A DNA stretch of 64,000 nucleotides. Source: CAYPNF01 sp964411985. Lineage in GTDB: Bacteria; Verrucomicrobiota; Verrucomicrobiia; Limisphaerales; J093. Below are positions 18,017-27,195 of the stretch, piece by piece (the stretch's first letter is position 1; every line of letters begins with the position of its first letter). The notes beneath the pieces are model-generated. The model was not told where the DNA came from. It saw only the letters and a list, made by a program, of their open reading frames with translations, and searched no databases. The DNA lies in the NCBI GenBank assembly GCA_964411985.1, contig CAYPNF010000007.1, positions 161,785 to 225,784 of the forward strand, written 5' to 3'. Position numbers and translations under genes: made by a program.

Positions 18017-18949
18017 ATGAAGAATCATGCGGCCAGGGTTTGGTTGCCCTACCTTTGTATCGTGTTTTTGGGAGGGGCGCTTCTTGCGCCTTGGGTGCAT
18101 TTCCTGGTGACCCAGCTTGTGACTTTGGGGTGGCTCCCTGGTGGCCTCGCCCAGATTCCATTTCATCGCTATGTGCATCGATGCCTTCTGCTGATGGCCC
18201 TGGCGTTCCTATGGCCGGCTTTGCGGAGGCTGGAGGTCAGATCCTGGGCCAAGGTGGGCGTGGTCTGGCACCGGGAAGCGGTCTCGCGATGGGCAGAAGG
18301 GTTCTTTCTGGGCTTCACTTGTTTCGCCTGTATCGCTGGAGTGAACCTCCTGGCTGGTTCCCGCCGACTGAACTTGGACAGCTCTTGGATGGAGGTGTTG
18401 GGGCATCTCGCCAACGCAGGTGGCGCTGCCTTGGCGGTGAGTTTCCTGGAGGAATTGCTCTTTCGCGGAGGCTTGTTTGGCACCCTCAAGCGGAGCACCT
18501 CTGTGGCCGTTGCGTCCGTCGCTAGTAGCTTCGTTTACGCCTTGGTGCACTTTTTCGCTCCCTTCAGGCTCGAAGGCGAGATCCACTGGAATTCGGGCTT
18601 CCATGTCTTAGGAGGGATGCTCCGTGGATTTGCACAACTGGAATCCTGGTTTCCCAGTTTCCTGTCCCTGGCTGCCGCAGGCATGATTCTGGCCTTCGCC
18701 TACGAACGGGCCGGCTCGCTTTGGGTCTCCACCGGGATCCACGCGGGATGGGTGCTCTGGCTCAAATCGTTCGCCTTCTTTACCGTGGAGGGCCCGGTAT
18801 CCAACCCAAAGCTTTGGGGGTCATCCAAGCTGATTGACGGTTGGCTTTCTTTTGTGGTACTCGTGCCGTTTGTGATATGGCTGCAGTGGCGGAGGGTGTC
18901 CGAAATAAAAAACCCAGAGGATCTTTCATGGCGTCGGCAAGCAAGCTAG
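18017..18949 (+). CDS. CPBP family intramembrane metalloprotease
   Basis: A 310-residue multi-span membrane protein. The CPBP/Abi (Rce1-like) motifs are visible: EELLFRG (Glu145/Glu146, Arg150), the FxxxH-type YALVHF (His178), and a third segment STGIHAGWV with another His. Members are CAAX-protease homologues that cleave or bind peptides within the membrane. It starts 4 bp after the DUF3365 gene, and its end overlaps the comF start by 22 bp. The substrate is unknown. Confidence 0.85.
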   Translation: MKNHAARVWLPYLCIVFLGGALLAPWVHFLVTQLVTLGWLPGGLAQIPFHRYVHRCLLLMALAFLWPALRRLEVRSWAKVGVVWHREAVSRWAEGFFLGFTCFACIAGVNLLAGSRRLNLDSSWMEVLGHLANAGGAALAVSFLEELLFRGGLFGTLKRSTSVAVASVASSFVYALVHFFAPFRLEGEIHWNSGFHVLGGMLRGFAQLESWFPSFLSLAAAGMILAFAYERAGSLWVSTGIHAGWVLWLKSFAFFTVEGPVSNPKLWGSSKLIDGWLSFVVLVPFVIWLQWRRVSEIKNPEDLSWRRQAS

Positions 18950-19677
18950 GGCGGTGGGGTAAGATGGCTCTCGGGCTCATTTACCCCCACTGGTGCCAGG
19001 TTTGCCGACAACACCCAGCGATCCCCGAGCGCGGGTACGTATGTGATACTTGTAGCACTGGTCCACAAGGGGTTAAGTGGATTCGACCGCCTTTTTGCGA
19101 CCGGTGCGGACTCCCTTACCAAGGACAGATCAACACCGACTTCCGATGTTCGAACTGTGCCGAATTGTCTCTATCCTTCAGCCAAGCTCGAGCTGCCGTG
19201 GTTGCCACTGAACTCGTGCTTGAGGTGATTCACCAGTACAAGTATAATCGCAGCCTGTGGTTCGAACCCTTTCTGGCGGATTTGCTGGTGGATGCGGCCG
19301 CAGGGCAGGTAAGCCCTGATGATTGGGACTTGATCGTGCCCGTTCCGTTGCATCCCGTGCGGGAGCGAGAGCGGGAGTTCAACCAAGCCGAGCGGCTCGC
19401 AGATCATCTGAGTCGGGCGACTCGGGTCCCGTTGAACGCGCGGCTGGCGAAAAGGGTCGAATGCACTCAGACTCAAACCATGCTTACGCGGGAAGAACGG
19501 GCAAAGAACGTGAAGGGTGCCTTTTTTGTTAGAAACTGGGGCCCTTTAGAGAAGAAGCGAGTCGTGGTTGTGGACGATGTTTTGACGACCGGTTCCACCA
19601 CCAGCGCGTGTTCCCGCGCTTTGCTCGACGCCGGCGCTGCGAAAGTCTCCGTTTGGACGCTCGCCCGGGGCCTGTAG
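18928..19677 (+). CDS. comF: ComF family phosphoribosyltransferase-like protein
   Basis: 249 residues. The N-terminal zinc-binding part has four cysteine pairs (CQVC, CDTC, CDRC, CSNC between residues 23 and 77). The PRTase domain has the PRPP-binding motif VVVVDDVLTTGST and VPVPLHPVREREREFNQAE. ComF proteins take part in DNA uptake and transformation in some bacteria. The ATG at 18928, with AGAGG upstream, is preferred; MALGL at 18964 is a second choice. It overlaps the CPBP gene, so they are co-transcribed. Whether this organism is naturally competent is not shown. Confidence 0.85.
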   Translation: MASASKLGRWGKMALGLIYPHWCQVCRQHPAIPERGYVCDTCSTGPQGVKWIRPPFCDRCGLPYQGQINTDFRCSNCAELSLSFSQARAAVVATELVLEVIHQYKYNRSLWFEPFLADLLVDAAAGQVSPDDWDLIVPVPLHPVREREREFNQAERLADHLSRATRVPLNARLAKRVECTQTQTMLTREERAKNVKGAFFVRNWGPLEKKRVVVVDDVLTTGSTTSACSRALLDAGAAKVSVWTLARGL

Positions 19678-19696
19678 ACGACCCTCGTTCCACTGA

Positions 19697-19718
19697 GCCC
19701 GCACCTTGGGGTGCGGGC
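19697..19718 (+). terminator. perfect hairpin between comF and accD
   Basis: GCCCGCACC (19697-19705), loop TTGG, GGTGCGGGC (19710-19718): a 9-bp perfect stem 19 bp after comF. No T-run follows, so it may be an imperfect terminator or an mRNA-processing element rather than a full stop. Confidence 0.4.
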
Positions 19719-19763
19719 GTAATGCGTTTCCGCGAGAACCAACATATCTGCTGCTGCGGACCT

Positions 19764-20711
19764 ATGACCACGCCTATGCTCGTGAACCCTAAGAACCTGG
19801 GTGGCGACGCCATCGAACCGGCGGTGACGCCTCTCTCCAACCCAGCTTCACCTGGTTTGTTAAAGCGTCCCAAGCTCGCATCTTCCAAGTCCAAGAAGAA
19901 GGACATCCCTGAAGGGTTGTGGACAAAATGTCCCAAGTGCTCCACTTTGATCTACGACAAGGAACTGGACGAGAACCTGAAGGTTTGCCTCCACTGTTCC
20001 CATCATTTCCCCATTGGCTCCCGCGAGCGGATCAACTCGCTGGTGGAGACCTGTTCCTTTGAGGAAATGGACCCGCAGATGACGAGCGTGGATATTCTCA
20101 AGTTCACAGGGGTGGCCACCTACACCTCCAAGCTCGAAGCCTATCAGAAGAGCACTGGCCTCAAGGATGCGGTGGTAACTGGCATCGGAAGGATTGGAGG
20201 GCAAAAGGTCGCCCTGGGAGTTATGGATTTCAGCTTCCTGGGAGGTTCCATGGGGTCGGTGGTGGGAGAGAAACTTACCAGGTTGATTGAAGCGGCGACC
20301 GCGAAAGAACTGCCGCTTGTCATCGTGTCCACGAGCGGGGGCGCGAGAATGTACGAAGGCATGTTCAGCCTCATGCAAATGGCCAAGACCAGCGCTGGGT
20401 TAGCCTATCACGCCAGGAGTCGGCTCCCCTATATCAGCGTGCTTACGCATCCGACCACCGCGGGGGTGATGGCCAGTTATGCCAGCTTGGGTGACCTGAT
20501 CATCGCTGAGCCAGGTGCGATGATTGGTTTTGCGGGCCCAAGGGTGATCAAAGACACGACCCAAGCGGAACTGCCCCCCGGCTTTCAGACGGCGGAGTTT
20601 CTCCAGGAACACGGTCTCGTGGACGCCATCGTCCCTCGTTCCTTGATGAAAGCGCGCTTGATCGATTACCTCGGATTCCTGACGAGTTCAGGTGGAAAGG
20701 CGTCAGGCTAG
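19764..20711 (+). CDS. accD: acetyl-CoA carboxylase, carboxyltransferase subunit beta
   Basis: 315 residues. The zinc ribbon is CPKC...CLHC (Cys56, 59, 75, 78), then the carboxyltransferase core with VALGVMDFSFLGGSMGSVVGEK, STSGGARMYEGMFSLMQM and EPGAMIGFAGPRVI. It catalyses transfer of carboxyl from biotin to acetyl-CoA, the first step in fatty acid synthesis, with AccA. The ATG at 19764 gives an N-terminal extension of about 50 residues before the zinc ribbon, longer than in E. coli; the ATG at 19776 is an alternative. accA is not in the window. Confidence 0.94.
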   Translation: MTTPMLVNPKNLGGDAIEPAVTPLSNPASPGLLKRPKLASSKSKKKDIPEGLWTKCPKCSTLIYDKELDENLKVCLHCSHHFPIGSRERINSLVETCSFEEMDPQMTSVDILKFTGVATYTSKLEAYQKSTGLKDAVVTGIGRIGGQKVALGVMDFSFLGGSMGSVVGEKLTRLIEAATAKELPLVIVSTSGGARMYEGMFSLMQMAKTSAGLAYHARSRLPYISVLTHPTTAGVMASYASLGDLIIAEPGAMIGFAGPRVIKDTTQAELPPGFQTAEFLQEHGLVDAIVPRSLMKARLIDYLGFLTSSGGKASG

Positions 20712-20853
20712 AGCATCACCCCGACTCTCCGTGGGAGGCTGCACTGGATCATCGAATGGCTCGTTTCTACAGAAAAGTGAATGGCGGCTCTTCCGCCGGG
20801 TCCATCAAGCTATCCACTGGACGCGGGGGGAGCCATGGACTACGTTCAACTGG

Positions 20854-21147
20854 ATGGCTCGAACGAACAAATCACCTTCTATCAGCGAGACGGCGCCTCT
20901 TGGCCTTGGTTTTGAAGAGGCCTTAAGCAAGCTTGAGTTGTTGCTCGAACAGATGGAATCAGAGGAGTTGCCCTTGGAAGCGATGCTGTCCAAATACGAA
21001 GAAGGTCAGAAGTTGGTGGAGATCTGCCAAGCGCGGTTGAGTTCCGCAGAACTCAGAATCCAGCAGATCCAGAAAGACTCGGCTGGACGCATCACCGTCA
21101 AGAGCCCAGTGCCAGACCCCAGCGCATCCGATCCCGAACCGGCATGA
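20854..21147 (+). CDS. xseB: exodeoxyribonuclease VII small subunit
   Basis: 97 residues, slightly longer than the usual 80. The conserved core is FEEALSKLELLLEQMESEELPLEAMLSKYEEGQKLVEIC, a helical hairpin typical of XseB. It binds XseA in the complex that degrades single-stranded DNA; xseA is not in the window. The ATG at 20854 is preferred over an upstream in-frame start because the conserved part follows directly. Its stop overlaps the dxs start (ATGA). xseB beside isoprenoid genes is a common arrangement. Confidence 0.9.
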   Translation: MARTNKSPSISETAPLGLGFEEALSKLELLLEQMESEELPLEAMLSKYEEGQKLVEICQARLSSAELRIQQIQKDSAGRITVKSPVPDPSASDPEPA

Positions 21148-23132
21148 CACGATATCTCGACATGGTGGATGATCCGGCCCACGTCAAGAAGTTGACCTTG
21201 GAGCAATTGTTGCCGCTGGCAGAGGATATCCGCAAGGAATTGATCCGGGTTCTTGCCAAGAATGGCGGACACGTCGGCCCCAACTTGGGGGTCGTGGAGC
21301 TGACTCTGGCCCTGCACCGGGTTTTTGAGACGCCCCAGGACAAGTTCGTTTGGGATGTCAGCCATCAATGCTATGTTCACAAGCTGTTGACAGGACGGAA
21401 GCGTCGCTTCCATACGATTCGTACCACGGATGGCCTGAGCGGATTTGCATTGCGGTCCGAGAGCCCGCATGACAGCTACGGAGCCGGCCATGCAGGGACG
21501 GCCCTTTCTGCGGCGCTGGGAATGTGCGCTGCGCGGGATCGGTTGGGGACCAAAGAGAATGTCGTCTGCATCTTCGGGGATGCGGCCTTGACGAACGGGA
21601 ATTCCTTTGAGGCCCTGAACAACATCGGGCATACCACGAAGCGCTTCATTGGGATCCTGAACGACAATGAGTGGAGCATCGCCAAGAATGTAGGGGCGAT
21701 CGCGGGCTATCTGAACAAACTCATCACCCATCCCCGCTACACGCAGTTGCATAAGGACCTGGAGCGTTTTGTCCGCAGAGTTCCCAAGGGCGACATTGCC
21801 CTGAAGATCGGCCACAAAGCTGAGGAAGCGATCAAAGGTGCGGTAACCGAGGCGGCGTTGATGCCGTTGCAACGAGGCCTGGATTCCGATGGTCGAGGTG
21901 GGACGAGCAGTAGCTTGATCTTCGAAGAAATGGGGCTGAAGTACCTGGGGCCTATCGATGGACACGACCTTCCGTTGCTCATTGAAGCACTCACCTTTGC
22001 CAAGAATGCTGAGGTTCCGATCGTCCTGCATATCATCACCCAGAAGGGCAAGGGATTTGCCGCGGCCCAGCAGCAGCCGGAGCGTTTTCACGGAGTCGGT
22101 CCCTACGACGTGCTTACCGGAGCCAACCTTCCTTCCCAGCCTGGGCCTCCGACTTACCAAGAGGTCTTTGGGCAGACGATGGTGAAGCTGTGCCAGAAGG
22201 ATTCCAGCGTGGTCGGCATCACTGCGGCGATGCCGTCGGGCACCGGCTTGAAGCATCTCGAACACGCCTGCCCGAGCCGGTATTTCGACGTGGGGATCGC
22301 CGAAGAACACGCGGTGCTCTTCGCTGCGGGAATGGCCACGTTTGGCTTTCGTCCGGTCTGTGCGATCTATTCGACCTTCCTCCAGCGGGCCTATGACTGC
22401 ATTGTGCACGATGTGGCCTTGCAGGAACTGCCGGTGATCTTCTGCATGGATCGTGCCGGGCTATCGGCGAACGATGGACCGACGCACCATGGCCTTTTTG
22501 ACATCTCATTTCTCCGCTGTGTGCCCAATCTTATTCTCATGGCTCCGAAAGACGAGGATGAGTTGGTGGACATGATGTTTACGGCCACTCACCAGGCTTA
22601 TCCAGTCTGCATCCGGTATCCCCGTGGAGCGGGTGAGGGTGTTCCCATCAAGAGCCAGCCCAAAATCCTGGAGATCGGCAGAGCGGAAGTCACCCGAGGC
22701 TTCAGCAACAGGAACTCCCCCAAGGTGGCGTTGTTTGCGTTGGGCAACATGCAGCGAATGGCACGCGAAACCGCCGAACTTCTGGCTGCCGAAGGAGTTG
22801 ATACGGCCATTATTAACGCGCGTTTCGCCAAGCCGTTGGACGAGGCGACCACCGAGTTTTTTGGTCGGGCTGCCGACGTCGTCATCACTTTCGAAGACCA
22901 TGCCCTTATGGGCGGCTACGGAAGCGGGGTGCTCGAATTCTACAGTGGAAAGGGAATTGTCACGCCCGTGGTGCGGATGGGATGGCCGGACGCTTTCATC
23001 GAGCACGCCTCCTCCGTAGACTACTTGCGCACGAAGCATGGGCTTACGGCTCAAGATGCGGTCGCGCGGACAAGAACGATCCTTCTCGCGGCGCAACGAA
23101 TTGGCGACCGTTCCGCGATTGCTAGTGTTTAA
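21144..23132 (+). CDS. dxs: 1-deoxy-D-xylulose-5-phosphate synthase
   Basis: 662 residues, near the usual 620. A thiamine-diphosphate enzyme joining pyruvate and glyceraldehyde 3-phosphate, the first step of the MEP isoprenoid pathway. Visible are VWDVSHQCYVHKLLTGR (usually 'GHQ.Y.HK..TGR'), the ThDP motif FGDAALTNGNSFEALNN, the catalytic Glu region IAEEHAVLFAAGMA, and DRAGLSANDGPTHHGLFDISFLR. Two positions differ from the common form: Ser for Gly before HQ, and Ala for Gly after the GD of the ThDP motif. The start overlaps xseB by 4 bp. Confidence 0.93.
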   Translation: MTRYLDMVDDPAHVKKLTLEQLLPLAEDIRKELIRVLAKNGGHVGPNLGVVELTLALHRVFETPQDKFVWDVSHQCYVHKLLTGRKRRFHTIRTTDGLSGFALRSESPHDSYGAGHAGTALSAALGMCAARDRLGTKENVVCIFGDAALTNGNSFEALNNIGHTTKRFIGILNDNEWSIAKNVGAIAGYLNKLITHPRYTQLHKDLERFVRRVPKGDIALKIGHKAEEAIKGAVTEAALMPLQRGLDSDGRGGTSSSLIFEEMGLKYLGPIDGHDLPLLIEALTFAKNAEVPIVLHIITQKGKGFAAAQQQPERFHGVGPYDVLTGANLPSQPGPPTYQEVFGQTMVKLCQKDSSVVGITAAMPSGTGLKHLEHACPSRYFDVGIAEEHAVLFAAGMATFGFRPVCAIYSTFLQRAYDCIVHDVALQELPVIFCMDRAGLSANDGPTHHGLFDISFLRCVPNLILMAPKDEDELVDMMFTATHQAYPVCIRYPRGAGEGVPIKSQPKILEIGRAEVTRGFSNRNSPKVALFALGNMQRMARETAELLAAEGVDTAIINARFAKPLDEATTEFFGRAADVVITFEDHALMGGYGSGVLEFYSGKGIVTPVVRMGWPDAFIEHASSVDYLRTKHGLTAQDAVARTRTILLAAQRIGDRSAIASV

Positions 23133-23157
23133 ACCTCAGAAACGGAATCAAAAACCC

Positions 23158-24519
23158 ATGGCCTATACAACAGTAACCCCTCCGCAGGGAGGTAAGATAA
23201 CCATTCAAGACGGTAAGCTCTCCGTCCCCAACAACCCTGTCCTTCCTTTCATTCGTGGCGACGGTACCGGCCCTGACATTTGGGCTGCCAGCGAGCGTGT
23301 CCTGGATGCGGCGGTCGAGAAGGCATATCAGGGCCAGCGGCGGATCGTTTGGTTCGAGGTCTTTGCGGGAGAAACCGCCAAGACCAAGTTTGACAACTGG
23401 CTTCCGGACGACACGATCACCGCTTTTAGGGAATACTTGGTCGGGATCAAGGGACCGCTCACCACTCCCGTGGGAGGGGGCATTCGCTCGCTCAATGTGG
23501 CTCTTCGTCAAATGTTGGACCTATACGTCTGCCTGCGCCCAGTGCAGTACTTCGCTGGGGTCCCGTCACCTGTCAAGCGTCCAGAGAAGGTGGACATGGT
23601 GATTTTCCGCGAGAATACGGAGGATATTTACGCGGGGATTGAATACACTGGTGGCGGATCCGAGTCGCAGAAGATTCTGGATTTTCTCGCCAAAGAGTTT
23701 CCTAAGGATTTCCAGAAGATCCGTTTTGGCACCCAGAGCGCGGGTGAGGGTTTCCTGGCGGCTGCAGGCGGGGATTATGATCGTGCGCTGGCTCAGGTTT
23801 GCGTGGGGATAGGGATCAAGCCGGTGTCTCAGCTCGGGAGCACCCGGTTGGTCCGGGCGGCCATCGAGTACGCGTTGCGCCATAAGCGGCGGAGTGTGAC
23901 CTTGGTACACAAGGGAAACATCATGAAGTATAGTGAAGGCGCTTTTCGCGACTGGGGCTACGCTGCCGCGGAGAAGTACTACGGTAGCCAGGTGTATACC
24001 TGGGCACAGTACGATCGCACCAAACAGGCTCAGGGCGAGGGCGCTGCGAACGAAGAGCAAAAGGCAGCCCTCAAGGGAGGCGCGCTCCTCATCAAGGACG
24101 CGATTGCGGACATTACCCTCCAGCAGGTACTCACTCGTCCCGATGATTTTGACATTATCGCTACCCTCAACTTGAACGGGGACTACCTATCCGATGCCCT
24201 CGCCGCGCAGGTCGGAGGGATTGGCATTGCTCCCGGAGGGAACATCAACTACGTGAGCGGCCACGCTATCTTCGAAGCCACCCACGGGACTGCACCCAAG
24301 TACGCGGGGAAGGATGTCGTGAACCCTGGCAGTGTGATTCTCAGCGGCGAGATGATGTTGCGGTATATGGGATGGACCGAAGCAGCGGACCTCGTCGTCA
24401 AGGGGCTAAACGGCGCCATTGCCTCCAAGCGGGTGACCTATGATTTCGCTCGCTTGATGGAAGGGGCGACGGAGATCAAATGTTCGCAGTTTGGCGATAA
24501 TATCATCTCCCACATGTAG
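23158..24519 (+). CDS. icd: isocitrate dehydrogenase (NADP+)
   Basis: 453 residues, the E. coli Icd type. Motifs: IKGPLTTPVGGGIRSLNVALRQ with the substrate-binding Ser and Arg, VIFRENTEDIYAGIE, LVHKGNIMKYSEGAF and ATHGTAPKYAGKD. The Lys-Tyr pair in the last motif is the NADP determinant in E. coli. It oxidatively decarboxylates isocitrate to 2-oxoglutarate. The ATG at 23158 is chosen: earlier in-frame starts overlap dxs and precede a non-conserved stretch. It follows dxs by 25 bp and ends at a strong bidirectional terminator. Confidence 0.96.
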   Translation: MAYTTVTPPQGGKITIQDGKLSVPNNPVLPFIRGDGTGPDIWAASERVLDAAVEKAYQGQRRIVWFEVFAGETAKTKFDNWLPDDTITAFREYLVGIKGPLTTPVGGGIRSLNVALRQMLDLYVCLRPVQYFAGVPSPVKRPEKVDMVIFRENTEDIYAGIEYTGGGSESQKILDFLAKEFPKDFQKIRFGTQSAGEGFLAAAGGDYDRALAQVCVGIGIKPVSQLGSTRLVRAAIEYALRHKRRSVTLVHKGNIMKYSEGAFRDWGYAAAEKYYGSQVYTWAQYDRTKQAQGEGAANEEQKAALKGGALLIKDAIADITLQQVLTRPDDFDIIATLNLNGDYLSDALAAQVGGIGIAPGGNINYVSGHAIFEATHGTAPKYAGKDVVNPGSVILSGEMMLRYMGWTEAADLVVKGLNGAIASKRVTYDFARLMEGATEIKCSQFGDNIISHM

Positions 24520-24550
24520 ATCTCAGGCACTCTTCCTCTCCTCTAACGCG

Positions 24551-24579
24551 AAAAACCGCCAGATTCCCTGGCGGTTTTT
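24551..24579. terminator. bidirectional terminator between icd and a convergent gene
   Basis: AAAAACCGCCAG (24551-24562), 5-nt loop, CTGGCGGTTTTT (24568-24579). A 12-bp perfect stem with an A-run on one side and a T-run on the other, serving icd (plus) and the gene ending at 24614 (minus). Confidence 0.92.
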
Positions 24580-24613
24580 CCGTAGGTTACGATACCGAGG
24601 CAGGCGCTGAACT

Positions 24614-25969
24614 TCACGGGATCGCCAGTTGGTAGTATTGGAGCTGAGCTCCAACTGGTCGGTCCAGCAGCACATCCATGCTGGTTCCCGCCATCACCTG
24701 GGTGCTCTCGTCGATCCAGACCTTGAGATCGGTGGACCGCTGCACGCGGAACGTGACGCCGGGGTTACCTGTGACAGTGAGTTTGAGCTGCGAGAAGTCG
24801 GGATTGTTGGGAACCAAAGCGAGGTTTGCGATCTCAAAAGGTCCCGTGGCCTGTTGAAGTACTTTGATCTTCACAGGGGTGGATGCCGCTACGGCCCCTT
24901 CATCATCCATTGCCTTGGCGCTCAGGGTAAACTCCCCAGCAACGGGGTATTCTCGCTGGAAGGTGACCGTTCCACTGGAGGCGGAGGCTAGAAGTGTGGT
25001 ACCCTCGTAGAGTTCCGTACGAACTACGATTCCGTCTGAATCGGAGCCTGTGGCCGTAATGGTGACGTTGGCGGGTGCGTTGAAGGTAGCACCTTCCGCG
25101 GGTGTGGTGATTGCGATGCTCGGAGGGGCGTTAGTGGGTCCCTTGGGACCGACATAGGTCAGGTTCTTGAGGAAGCCAATTCGTTCCCCGGCGGCCATGG
25201 TACTACCATAGTACGCGTAATAGCCGAGGCGATGCTGTACCGGAGTCTTTTGCGTCGTTAGCAGCGAGATCTTGTCTCCCACTTGGGTTGGGAGCTGTCC
25301 GTTCAGTGACTGCAAAACCCGAGCCTCAATACGTGCCGTAACGGCAGGCAAAACGCCCTTGTCCGCCGTGCTTGGTTTCAAGAAGGCGATCTCGAAGATC
25401 GCGAACTGGGTCGCATCATACTCTCCCACATCAGCCCACGCCGACCCAATGGCCAAGGATGCCTCGGATCCATCGAGGTTGTAGAGTGTGGTGGTGGTGG
25501 AATTCAGGTCACCCTCGACCGCCGCGAAGTCAATCCTGGTGAGAGCGAATTGGGCTGTCCCCGGTCCCGGTTGCACCTCCAAGGCGACACAAGTGTGGTT
25601 GGTGAGGTCGATCCAGCCTGCAACTCCGAGCCGGTATTCAGTGTAATTATCCAAGGGCTTCGCTTCCGCGCTGACGGTGTAGAAGACGTCGGCTGGCCCT
25701 TTGATCGGAGGATGCCATACAGATCGGAGAAAGAAGTCGGAATAACCTGGGGATTGTTCCGCGACCAGGTAGGGCTGCTCTGTATCAGCCGAAAGCAACG
25801 CTTCCGCGGTTCCAACCCCGTTCATGTTTGCGGTCAGGACAAGGTTGGCGGTGGTGGTACCGTCGTTAATGATGTTGGTGACGACTTGGGCATGAACGGT
25901 TGTCAAGGCCGCAACGGCCAGAGTGATGGCCGTCCCCAGCGTACCGAAAATTCTACCAGCGAATCTCAT
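24614..25969 (-). CDS. secreted Ig-like domain protein, function unknown
   Basis: About 451 residues. The N-terminus is a Sec signal (GTLGTAITLAVAALTTVHAQ). The first 280 residues form a beta-rich domain I do not recognise. Then comes a bacterial Ig/cadherin-like domain starting PPSIAITTPAEGATFNAP ('P.v.i..P..G..f..p..vti.a...D.dG'), and last a short beta domain ending in FRVQRSTDLKVW, a tail seen in many exported Verrucomicrobiota proteins. Starts at 25984 (ATG) or 25996 (TTG) are possible; none has a clear ribosome site. The AraC gene starts close by on the other strand. Probably surface or extracellular. Confidence 0.75.
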   Translation of the reverse strand: MRFAGRIFGTLGTAITLAVAALTTVHAQVVTNIINDGTTTANLVLTANMNGVGTAEALLSADTEQPYLVAEQSPGYSDFFLRSVWHPPIKGPADVFYTVSAEAKPLDNYTEYRLGVAGWIDLTNHTCVALEVQPGPGTAQFALTRIDFAAVEGDLNSTTTTLYNLDGSEASLAIGSAWADVGEYDATQFAIFEIAFLKPSTADKGVLPAVTARIEARVLQSLNGQLPTQVGDKISLLTTQKTPVQHRLGYYAYYGSTMAAGERIGFLKNLTYVGPKGPTNAPPSIAITTPAEGATFNAPANVTITATGSDSDGIVVRTELYEGTTLLASASSGTVTFQREYPVAGEFTLSAKAMDDEGAVAASTPVKIKVLQQATGPFEIANLALVPNNPDFSQLKLTVTGNPGVTFRVQRSTDLKVWIDESTQVMAGTSMDVLLDRPVGAQLQYYQLAIP

Positions 25970-26043
25970 GGTGAGGAAGAACATAGACAGGAACAACGCG
26001 CATCACAACAGTGATTTTTTGGAGGGATGGGTGGTATCCTGAA

Positions 26044-27054
26044 ATGACTCCCCGCCTGGGGTGGAGAGCCGCATTGACTGCCTTTGCGAATGCTGAGAAC
26101 AATGGTTCTATGTCTCGAATTCCTGACGGAGTGCCTCCTTCCACTCGCACCACGGACGGGGTAGTGGAAAAAGGGGTTGGCTTTGCCGGGCAGCAGGTGA
26201 GTTCGCCGACTGCGAGGAATCTGGAAGCTGCACTGAGCCGATGGCCTTACTTGGAGGGGATGATCGTTGCGGCTGCTGGGTATTACCCTCGTGCGGCGGG
26301 CCATTTGGTACGATGCTCTCGAGCCACCGAAGTTACGGTACTAATCTACTGCGTCAAGGGGGGTGGTTGGTGCAAGGTGGGGGGGGTGCTGCATCCGGTG
26401 CATGCGGGCGATTTGATGGTGTTGCCGCCGGGCCTGGCTCATGCTTATGGCACTCATGGTTCCTGTCCTTGGACGATTCACTGGGCGCATGTACGTGGCT
26501 CTCGACTGAGTGAGTACCTGCATGAGATGGGAGTCAATCCGCGGTGCCCCATCCTCCCATTAGGGGAAGATCTCCAGGTGGTTGGGCTTTTCAACGAGGT
26601 GGTCCGCGATCTGGTTTTGGGCGATAGGCTGTACGGTATCTATCACGCGTCTCACACCTTGATGCATCTGATGAGTGTGCTGGTGCTGCATTCGAGGCGT
26701 CGAAGCGTGTGTCCTGCACCCCGAGTGCAAAAGGTGGCGAGAAGCATCGTTTACCTGAGCGAACACCTCCACGAGCAGTTGAGAATCAGCGAGCTGGCAA
26801 CGCTGGCAGGCATTTCCCCTTCGCATTTTAGTGTTCTATTCCGCCAGCAAACCGGCTGTTCCCCAAAGGCGTACCAGCACCTTCTTCGCATGCACCGTGC
26901 CGTGGAGTTGCTTGCGGAGGAAGACCTCACCGTCAAGGAAATCGCCAACCGGCTGGGGTACCGGGATGCTTTCTACTTCTCGAGGAGTTTCAAGGCTTTC
27001 AACGGTGTCGCCCCTCATCATTTCCGAATGTCCCCCAAGAGCTCCACTGTTTAG
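26044..27054 (+). CDS. AraC family transcriptional regulator
   Basis: About 336 residues. The N-terminal half holds a cupin-like sensing domain (VLIYCVKGGGWCKVGGVLHPVHAGDLMVLPPGLAHAYG). The C-terminal 100 residues have the two AraC helix-turn-helix motifs: LRISELATLAGISPSHFSVLFRQQTGCSPKAYQ and LTVKEIANRLGYRDAFYFSRSFKAFNGVAPHHFR. The start is uncertain (GTG 26011, ATG 26044 or ATG 26110); the sensing domain begins well after all three. It lies 141 bp upstream of the MtaB homologue on the same strand and may control it, probably by sensing a small molecule in the cupin. Confidence 0.85.
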   Translation: MTPRLGWRAALTAFANAENNGSMSRIPDGVPPSTRTTDGVVEKGVGFAGQQVSSPTARNLEAALSRWPYLEGMIVAAAGYYPRAAGHLVRCSRATEVTVLIYCVKGGGWCKVGGVLHPVHAGDLMVLPPGLAHAYGTHGSCPWTIHWAHVRGSRLSEYLHEMGVNPRCPILPLGEDLQVVGLFNEVVRDLVLGDRLYGIYHASHTLMHLMSVLVLHSRRRSVCPAPRVQKVARSIVYLSEHLHEQLRISELATLAGISPSHFSVLFRQQTGCSPKAYQHLLRMHRAVELLAEEDLTVKEIANRLGYRDAFYFSRSFKAFNGVAPHHFRMSPKSSTV

Positions 27055-27195
27055 AATCGACGAATTATCCATGGAAATCGTGGATTCGTTCATTCCCCAG
27101 GGCAGCGATGGTTGGTAAGGTGACAACATGAGAAAACCCGTGCGCCGCAATTCCTAACCGTCTGAGGCGGGTATCATCATGACCACAGAAAGCCC

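Noticed and set aside
27061..27088. An imperfect inverted repeat before mtaB (CGAATTATCCA / TGGATTCG) as an AraC operator
   Set aside because: It has a 3-nt bulge in one arm, and AraC proteins usually bind direct repeats; too weak to claim.
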